From IMG/VR virus record IMGVR_UViG_3300042346_000547, positions 1 through 20,249 of that record: a DNA stretch of 20,249 nucleotides. The stretch is one strand, 5' to 3'. This document shows positions 16,301 to 20,249 of the stretch, one piece after another. The notes below the pieces were generated by a model, which was given only the letters and a program-made list of their open reading frames with translations, made no database searches and had not been told where the DNA came from. The translations under genes were made by a program, and so were the position numbers. Position 1 is the first letter of the stretch. Each line of letters starts with the position of its first letter. This stretch comes from a virus.

Positions 16301-17058
16301 GTCTTTTCTCTGAAATCTGCGGCTGCTTTATCTAATTCTTGCCACCTGTCCAATGAAGCTTTGATTATTGCAAGATAGCCCGCCGCCCCTCCTTTTGATA
16401 GGGCGTTTCCAAGTGATGCTAAGTTTTTAAATTCTTTAGCGTCGTTGAGCAATGGACCAAATAAATTATCATATACTCCTTTCAACAATTGTGCTTGGGT
16501 TCTTCTATCTTTTTCTTGCTTTACTAGTTTTGTTTGTACTATTGACTGAGCAACCAGATTTTGAGTTTGCGCGTTTAATGCATCTATAATTTCAAAATTT
16601 CCAGCTACTCGCGAATTGATTCCGTTTATTTCTTCAACTATGGCAATTCTTCTTTCGGCAAGATCTTCTGCTCTCAATCTTGCTTGATTTTTCATTTCTG
16701 CACTAACTGAGCTAACTGAACTATTAATTATAGCGTGTTCCGCTGCAATTCTTTCTTGAAATTCTGCATCTTTAGCGAGAAGTCTACCGGCTTTATTTGA
16801 TAAATCAAAATTTTGTTTTTCAAATTCTAAAACCGAACTTTTATTTTTTGTTATTAGATTATTTATAGCCGTCTGTTTTTCTGTTGCCTTATTTAGTGCT
16901 TCCGTGGCACTTTGTACTGCCTTTGTGGCGTCAAACCAACCATTCGTCTCTTCTCTGGCCTTTCGTATTTCCATACGAGCTTTATTTAAAGATCTAGTAA
17001 GATCCTCTCCAGCTTTTTCAATTTCCCGCAATTGTTTTTCTGTTAGGTCGTCGGCCAT
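13378..17058 (-). CDS. Tail tape measure protein
   Basis: At 1226 residues this is the longest gene here, with classic tape-measure architecture. A charged coiled-coil N-terminus (about 1-190, many Lys/Glu/Ala heptads) is followed by helical segments (AAADFREKTGFIVTQTR, about 245-262). Hydrophobic stretches occur near 555-620 (IANTIMPVILVAARALGMVF). An array of 40-residue amphipathic repeats occupies 787-1108. A Ser/Thr/Ala-rich linker then leads to a C-terminal helix (GKLDQLITLMAEGNI) with a rare Cys-Cys pair. The protein sets tail length during tube polymerisation and is later ejected. At about 0.15 nm per residue, the general tape-measure rule, the tail would be roughly 180 nm, clearly longer than T4's. 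The gene lies just after the two putative chaperone frames and before tube and baseplate genes, as in most long-tailed phages. The leader (CCTATTATATAA before ATG) lacks a Shine-Dalgarno sequence. Confidence 0.93.
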   Translation of the reverse strand: MADDLTEKQLREIEKAGEDLTRSLNKARMEIRKAREETNGWFDATKAVQSATEALNKATEKQTAINNLITKNKSSVLEFEKQNFDLSNKAGRLLAKDAEFQERIAAEHAIINSSVSSVSAEMKNQARLRAEDLAERRIAIVEEINGINSRVAGNFEIIDALNAQTQNLVAQSIVQTKLVKQEKDRRTQAQLLKGVYDNLFGPLLNDAKEFKNLASLGNALSKGGAAGYLAIIKASLDRWQELDKAAADFREKTGFIVTQTRQLDKAAREVSVQFASIGVNIGAVYATAQALVDQFQVIGLVTKEMISDTAQMAANIGIAITDAAKFRGLFTSISQSAGMTATQSMQAASALAEMGGVAPSAVIKDMAEASSETLSFLAKSPMALIKATVEARRLGTTVNSLSKSARGFLNYQDSITSELEASALIGKSLNFQEARAAAYAGDVVKSRELALKQLEKAGDFTKLNVYQQEALAKAAGMTVDEVIKQQNQQKMLAEFRAKATGKDKEMLDKYEAMQKKIAENEKAAKEDLVARGREMMQQQLRQAEMNKLTNALNAIWTDITDALLPIANTIMPVILVAARALGMVFKVISAVVRGFLSAFDGFGKIMRSSEEGGLKLEEVMASIGAVLTEKVIPIVEKLGEVFGFVLNAISMGLLGITRKFSEAFKPFKIIGTYFINISDKLSIFSRGLTGAFKSLTPILNSVEGIFKFIGNFVKNVLGPIGLVISAIQILWEWVSSIFEIFKRDDMNIFEKVIASLAALPVAIWNVMIQPIIDGVAWVLNKIWPGLGDGMLEGIKKIGSVLYEYTIQPFVDAYYTIKNILTGDEGIGTKILKSIKFAGEKMGELLAWPFRKMKELVTKFFSKGGDIINSILNGIQMAGKFVLNILMWPFKKISEFVYGIFTPSGGGSIISAIMNGISAAGSFILDILLFPFKFVVGMVSDLFSGNGELGTKIIEGIKSVASFIFDILSFPFKTVINFVSGLFGGSGDLGTKIIDGIKSIGSFIFDILTLPFKTVVNFVSALFSNAGEFATNIISGIKSIAGTLFDIFTVPFREVVNFVSGLFGGSGELGTKIMEGIKTTVEGIFDVFVKAFSSLIDVITWPFKQAFELISKIPFISKLFGGGNADATANVSGDAKAKAESSTTAPMEVKGLTELKDAIVKLTDAITRIGENRSTATTTATDAASGGVCCDAVVGKLDQLITLMAEGNIGVNIDGVKASKLLARASV
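13735..14700 (-). repeat. Eight diverged 40-residue (about 120-bp) tandem repeats in the tape measure gene
   Basis: Units start at 14700, 14580, 14469, 14343, 14214, 14094, 13974 and 13854. The last four are spaced exactly 120 bp; the others vary by a few codons (111-129 bp). The consensus is G-T-K-I-I-x-G-I-K-S-I-x-S-F-I-F-D-I-L-x followed by FPFKxVVNFVSGLFGGSGEL. The central units (14214-13854) are most alike and the outer ones more diverged, as expected if the array grew from the middle. Each unit is an amphipathic helical hairpin with a conserved Pro-Phe kink. Confidence 0.85.
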
Positions 17059-17103
17059 TTATATAATAGGTTATCTTATATAAATATATAATAACATCTG
17101 TTT

Positions 17104-17346
17104 TTACCTTCTTATAGCAGGTCTATCTACCTTGGGACCGCTAGTTTTGGATCCCTTTGCTGCACTCTCTTGCTGGTCTGCTTCTTGTTTCTTTGTATCA
17201 ACTAGTTTTTTGACATAAAACCTACGCAAATACACGGGCATATTATATACTTCAGAGTGGTTGAACCCTCCGTTGCTATAATAGCAAAGATTAAAAATCT
17301 CTTCGTGTAATCCTACCTTATACTCAGGAGGAAGGCCAAAAGAAGT
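17104..17346 (-). CDS. gp51-like / tail chaperone extension read in the +1 frame after the hub gene
   Basis: This frame is open from just after a TAG (17349-17347) to TAA (17106-17104). It encodes FGLPPEYKVGLHEEIFNLCY, then YSNGGFNHSEVYNMPVYLRR and FYVKKLVDTKKQEADQQE, and ends KVDRPAIRR. The pattern (E-I-F-N-L-x-Y-Y, then V-Y-N-M-P-V-Y-L-R-R-F-Y-x-K-K-L) looks like a genuine conserved small protein of T4-like baseplate clusters (gp51-like) or the second half of a tail-chaperone pair. There is no ATG, GTG or TTG before the conserved part; the first ATG (17241) would leave only 45 residues. It overlaps the 3' end of the gp26-like gene in the +1 frame, so it is probably made by frameshifting as an extension of that protein. 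A non-standard start (for example ATT at 17298) or a sequence error are alternatives. The tape measure follows 45 bases later. Confidence 0.6.
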   Translation of the reverse strand, partial: TSFGLPPEYKVGLHEEIFNLCYYSNGGFNHSEVYNMPVYLRRFYVKKLVDTKKQEADQQESAAKGSKTSGPKVDRPAIRR

Positions 17347-18193
17347 CTACACCCAGTGGCATAGCCATCCTTTCCTCGTGCCCACACTCGGAGCATTTGA
17401 AGCTGAAATTCATATCAAGTTCTGGTGTATTTTCTCGTATATATTTTCTCAAAACAATACTATCTCTGGCTGGTAGATTATCCACAAACTTTTTGACAAC
17501 CCCACGATCTTCGTCTCCGTTTACAGAAACAATCATATATTTTAACCGCGTTGTCATTTCCGGCGATGTACCCTTGGATACTTTTGCCAAACCCTTTAGT
17601 TCCGCATCTATATCGTTTTCATCCTTATGAGTAAGAATCTTGTATGTGACTGTCTTCTTTGTAACTGGTAATTCGAACTCAAACGAGTTCTCTCCCTTTT
17701 TGTATTTGCTAAAATCAAATTCCTTCGGGGCTAAAGTAGAAAGGTCAACGTCTATATTGTTTTCTGCTTCGCATTTTGGGCATGTAATCTTTACAGGATA
17801 TTTGTCACCATACGCAAGGCGACGGGCTGCAACAAATATGGCGTTCTTATCCAAAACAAAAATATCTTCCAATTTAACACCAGGTGAAACAATTAATGCT
17901 CTTAACAACTCGTCCAGAACCACGCCCTTCTTGATAAGGTTTTGACTGGTAAGAATATCTTCTTCCTTGGCAGTCATATATTTTAGTTGTATACGACCAG
18001 AAGATAGCGGAGAAGACAATGGATAAAAATGACCCTGCGATGGTAAATCGATATATTCTGTTGGGAAATCAAAAGCAGGAGCAGTTGTGGCTACTGGCTG
18101 CGCTGTTACTGGAGAAGGTGCTGCTGTAGCAGGCTGTTTTGATACTGGTATAGTTTGTTCTGGCATATTATTTATAACATTTCTGTTTAACAT
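17324..18193 (-). CDS. T4 gp26-like baseplate hub subunit / tail assembly protein with two CxxC pairs
   Basis: The 289-residue protein has a Pro/Ala/Thr-rich N-terminus (1-40) and then the conserved core of the T4 base-plate hub family: YIDLPSQGHFYPLSSPLSSG, IQLKYMTAKEEDILTSQNLI and KKGVVLDELLRALIV (about 47-102), then DKNAIFVAARRLAYGDKY (115-132). Two CxxC pairs, CPKC (138-141) and CSEC (267-270), probably form a zinc ribbon. The C-terminus is PLGVDFFWPSS. The listed start is the first ATG (18193). A second ATG at 18166 (MPEQTIPVSK) is equally possible, since neither has a Shine-Dalgarno sequence. The gene follows a strong terminator, so it probably opens the tail operon. Hub assembly and, given the overlap with a second frame before the tape measure, a tail-chaperone role are both plausible. 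The family call is confident. Confidence 0.86.
   Translation of the reverse strand: MLNRNVINNMPEQTIPVSKQPATAAPSPVTAQPVATTAPAFDFPTEYIDLPSQGHFYPLSSPLSSGRIQLKYMTAKEEDILTSQNLIKKGVVLDELLRALIVSPGVKLEDIFVLDKNAIFVAARRLAYGDKYPVKITCPKCEAENNIDVDLSTLAPKEFDFSKYKKGENSFEFELPVTKKTVTYKILTHKDENDIDAELKGLAKVSKGTSPEMTTRLKYMIVSVNGDEDRGVVKKFVDNLPARDSIVLRKYIRENTPELDMNFSFKCSECGHEERMAMPLGVDFFWPSS
17336..17344 (-). other. Candidate +1 ribosomal frameshift site
   Basis: The hub gene ends GAC TTC TTT TGG CCT TCC TCC TGA. At TTT TGG a tRNA-Phe in the P site (17341-17339) can slip one base forward and pair perfectly with TTT (17340-17338), after which GGC CTT CCT CCT GAG continues in the +1 frame. This would join VDFF to GLPPEYKVG. 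No other codon between the +1-frame TAG and the 0-frame stop re-pairs as well. The slippery geometry is seen; use is inferred. Confidence 0.45.
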
Positions 18194-18232
18194 ATATATG
18201 AACTACAAAAAGTTTTTGTATATATTAAACAT

Positions 18233-18260
18233 AAAAAAGGCGTATAAAAATACGCCTTTT
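18233..18260 (-). terminator. Intrinsic terminator after the 264-aa gene, usable in both directions
   Basis: The minus strand reads AAAAGGCGTAT, loop TTTT, ATACGCCTTTT, then more T. This is an 11-bp stem (18260-18250 with 18245-18235) whose GC-rich GGCG base is followed by six T residues (18238-18233). The other strand has a comparable T-rich end (CGCCTTTTGTTTTT). It lies 10 bases after the 264-aa gene stop and about 40 bases before the hub gene start. It separates two transcription units; the hub/tail genes need their own promoter in 18194-18232 or read-through. Confidence 0.88.
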
Positions 18261-18269
18261 GTTTTTATA

Positions 18270-19064
18270 TTATTCTGTTGGCTTTATACCTCGCTTACGC
18301 ATTAAGTATGCACGAAGGTTTGCCATTTTTCTTTGTTTATCCGTTTTTTCTTTTGCAGTAAGATCTGTGGCAACTGGTTCTGAAGTACTGCTTTCTGGTG
18401 ATTCCTCGGCGTCTTTTACCATGTGTATTGCGTTTGCGACAATTGATGGTGTAAGATTCAGTGGCTCACCGTTTTCACTTCGAGTTGTTAATTCGGCGGC
18501 GATTTCTTCGTCGGTTGCATTTGGATTATATTTCAGGATGTCTGCGACGGCCAATTCAGTTTCACGGGTAGATACTGGTTTTTTCGTTGAACTTGACTGG
18601 GATGTTGGCAATCCAGTTGTATCGGCATATTTTCCTTTTTTGATATATGGACCTTTTGGTGCTTCCGTAGGAGTGCCGTCTGGAATGGTATTGTGTCCTT
18701 TAACAACCCAACCTGTTGGAGAGTTTGCGTCCTTGACCTTAAACTTGCTTCCTACAGCGCCTTTGACACGAGCCATTTCGTCAATCTCTTCACGAATCAT
18801 TTGTAGGATCTCTTCCTTGATACTGCCAACTTTTTGTGGGTTGGCTGGTTTTTTTACCACAGGAAGTTTCTTACCTTCTTCTTTTTCTTTTGGTGCTGGA
18901 CCAGTCAGGTCTTTTGAATCAGCAACATTCTCTGTGTGTTCGGTTGATTCTGGTGCTTTCTTCATACCAGACAATCCTTTGGTTTCGTTAAGTTGTTCTT
19001 GCTTTGCAGCAATTACTTCTTCGGTGATAACTTTTAGTAGTGCTTTGAGTTCTGATTTTTTCAT
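18270..19064 (-). CDS. Charged phage protein of unknown function, virion-protein-like N-terminus (264 aa)
   Basis: I do not recognise a named family. The N-terminus MKKSELKALLKVITEEVIAA is a short amphipathic helix ending in I-x-E, like those on packaged phage proteins. A disordered Lys/Glu/Pro segment follows (about 25-80). A second similar helix, SIKEEILQMIREEIDEMAR, lies at about 80-98. A small domain follows (GSKFKVKDANSPTGWVVKGH, GPYIKKGKYADTTGLP, about 104-152). A helical part spans about 165-217 (ELAVADILKYNPNATDEEIA), and the protein ends basic (MANLRAYLMRKRGIKPTE). There are no membrane segments or cysteines. It sits 20 bases after the Cys-rich protein and just before a terminator, so it is the last gene of the upstream unit. 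A structural or packaged role is likely but unproven. The start ATG is preceded by the AT-rich leader AACATATAAATCT. Confidence 0.7.
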   Translation of the reverse strand: MKKSELKALLKVITEEVIAAKQEQLNETKGLSGMKKAPESTEHTENVADSKDLTGPAPKEKEEGKKLPVVKKPANPQKVGSIKEEILQMIREEIDEMARVKGAVGSKFKVKDANSPTGWVVKGHNTIPDGTPTEAPKGPYIKKGKYADTTGLPTSQSSSTKKPVSTRETELAVADILKYNPNATDEEIAAELTTRSENGEPLNLTPSIVANAIHMVKDAEESPESSTSEPVATDLTAKEKTDKQRKMANLRAYLMRKRGIKPTE

Positions 19065-19084
19065 AGATTTATATGTTTAAAGTT

Positions 19085-20249
19085 TTACCAAGCTCTGCAA
19101 CTCCAGTATCTCGCGGATGTTCTATCTTTTGCTGTAGCACATTTGTGGCGTGCTCTAAAACTTTTCCTTCTCTTTGGATTTGATTTTTTGATTCTCATAT
19201 TTGGATCGCCGAAGTTTACCTTTTTTACTTTCCCAGTTTTAGGATTCCTAACAAAAACTTTGAACTTTTTTACATCGCCCCTCATCGGCTTTCCAAGTTT
19301 TACTTTACGACCACGATATTCTGCTTCTGCCAAGTTTTCTTTAGCATCGGCATTAATATCTCCATAAATCTCATAAAACTCATCATCTTCGCAAGTATGT
19401 TCTTCGCCTTCTGGCACCATTTCCCAGTTGGTCTTACGATAGCATTCTTCATACGCTTCATTAGTGCCTTCTTCCATGGCAGCTTCATAACATTCCCAGC
19501 ACTCATCCTGCATCTGGTTCTGTTCGTTATACATCTCTTCTATCATTTCTCTGATTATATTCTTCAGTTGTTCTTCTTTCATAAGGGTTTCCTCGTTCTT
19601 TTTTCTGCCTTGGCAATGTGCTTTTTGACTGAATCCTTTTGGATGACTACAATCAATGCTACGCTTATATTTTTCACTCCATTTTTCATCAAGTTCTTCA
19701 ACGCCTTCTGATTTGTTGCCCCAGTTCTTTGCTCCTTTTTTACGGCATTTTACCAATGCACCAGAAGCATATGCACTTGGCCACACTTTATAGCGCGATT
19801 TAACTTTATAATAACAAGCATCTTTCTTTTCGTTCATCAATAGTTCTGACACAAGTTCTCCACCACAAATAGGGCACATATGATTTTCATTTACATTATC
19901 CATAGTAAATTCCTCTGTTTCTGCTATATTTTGTTTTTCTAAATGGTTTTTAACTTTCATCAACTCTGCTTGATTTAAATCGTCCAAGTGTTCTTTACCC
20001 GTCAACTCTTTTGTAAGTTCAAGAAAGCTTGGCTCGTTGTCCCACTCAATACCTAAGTCGTCTGCAAGTTTATGTATGGTTTCTGGTGTTATAGATTCGC
20101 TCAATTCTTTTTTCAACGATTGCAACAAAGCACGAGCTACAACACGATCCTTTTCTTTTTCGGCATCGCTTAGTTGGTTGTAGTCAATATTCATCAATTT
20201 TGTTCTTTGTTGTATCTTGCTATCCAATTTACCAGATTGGCGTAGTTTT
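19085..20249 (-). CDS. Cys-rich modular phage protein of unknown function (5' end beyond the window)
   Basis: The frame is open to the right edge (KLRQSGKLDSKIQQR precedes the first ATG at 20194), so the gene may begin outside the window; 20194 is an alternative start. Modules below are numbered from the TTG at 20227. DYNQLSDAEKEKDRVVARAL (15-34) is a helical segment typical of phage RyR-like domains. A helical part GIEWDNEPSFLELTKELTGK (59-78) follows. CPICGGE begins at 118. A block YYKVKSRYKVWPSAYASGAL (139-158), continuing VKCRKKGAKNWGN, recurs widely in environmental phage proteins. CSHPKGFSQKAHCQGRKK (193-210) follows. Then come a helix LKNIIREMIEEM, an acidic Cys/Glu-rich region (DECWECYEAAMEEGTNEAYE), and a basic C-terminus RIKKSNPKRRKSFRARHKCA ending ARYWSCRAW. 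Spread CxxC and Cys/His sites suggest metal binding. I know the modules as recurrent in phages but not their function. Confidence 0.75.
   Translation of the reverse strand, partial: KLRQSGKLDSKIQQRTKLMNIDYNQLSDAEKEKDRVVARALLQSLKKELSESITPETIHKLADDLGIEWDNEPSFLELTKELTGKEHLDDLNQAELMKVKNHLEKQNIAETEEFTMDNVNENHMCPICGGELVSELLMNEKKDACYYKVKSRYKVWPSAYASGALVKCRKKGAKNWGNKSEGVEELDEKWSEKYKRSIDCSHPKGFSQKAHCQGRKKNEETLMKEEQLKNIIREMIEEMYNEQNQMQDECWECYEAAMEEGTNEAYEECYRKTNWEMVPEGEEHTCEDDEFYEIYGDINADAKENLAEAEYRGRKVKLGKPMRGDVKKFKVFVRNPKTGKVKKVNFGDPNMRIKKSNPKRRKSFRARHKCATAKDRTSARYWSCRAW

Noticed and set aside
18171-18178. TATAAATA on the minus strand, identical to the T4 late promoter core
   Set aside because: It lies about 5 bases before the second possible hub ATG and after the first, leaving no leader. 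The same string also occurs inside the tape measure gene, and no consistent copies precede other genes, so chance in AT-rich DNA is likely.
1-20249. tRNA genes, CRISPR arrays, insertion sequences or integrase attachment sites
   Set aside because: Reading both strands showed no cloverleaf-like segment, no spaced short repeat array, no transposase or integrase and no terminal inverted repeats; the window is densely coding phage sequence.

Overview
The window looks like part of the genome of a tailed, contractile-tailed (myovirus-like) phage, distantly T4-like and probably from an environmental or uncultivated lineage. Every convincing gene lies on the minus strand, genes are packed with gaps of a few bases or ATGA-type overlaps, and the gene set mixes tail/baseplate morphogenesis with DNA replication and recombination. 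The DNA is AT-rich. TGA, TAA and TAG all act as stops, so the standard bacterial code fits. Almost no start codon has a Shine-Dalgarno sequence at normal spacing. Instead starts follow AT-only leaders, which hints at a host that initiates without SD pairing, such as Bacteroidota. This is inference.

In transcription order (right to left) the layout is as follows. (1) 20249-18270: a Cys-rich modular phage protein cut by the window edge, then a lysine/glutamate-rich protein, closed by a clear intrinsic terminator at 18233-18260. (2) 18193-8185, the tail/baseplate module: a gp26-like hub protein with two CxxC pairs; a short out-of-frame chaperone-like extension with no usable start codon (a candidate programmed +1 frameshift); a 1226-residue tape measure with a 40-residue repeat array; a gp48/54-like tube or baseplate protein; a gp53-like LysM baseplate protein; a 781-residue structural protein; and a 129-residue protein. 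(3) 8147-6780: a compact family A DNA polymerase inserted between structural genes. (4) 6732-3938: three proteins of unknown function. Two begin with T4-like capsid-targeting peptides, and one of those also carries a PD-(D/E)XK-like nuclease signature. (5) 3746-1, the replication/recombination module: gp32-like SSB, RecA/UvsX recombinase, FEN-type 5'-3' exonuclease, and the N-terminus of a gp41/DnaB-like helicase that runs off the left edge.

The replication genes work together at forks and in recombination: helicase, SSB, recombinase and flap exonuclease, probably with the family A polymerase. The tail genes build one machine: tape measure, its putative chaperones, tube and baseplate. The most interesting signals are regulatory. 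They are a candidate frameshift in the tail chaperone pair, an AT-rich repeated leader on the SSB gene resembling the T4 gene 32 autoregulatory operator, a series of intercistronic hairpins with 8-base loops in the replication module, and a hairpin plus five-codon minicistron covering the GTG start of the polymerase. All functional calls rest on reading motifs by eye. No database search was run.
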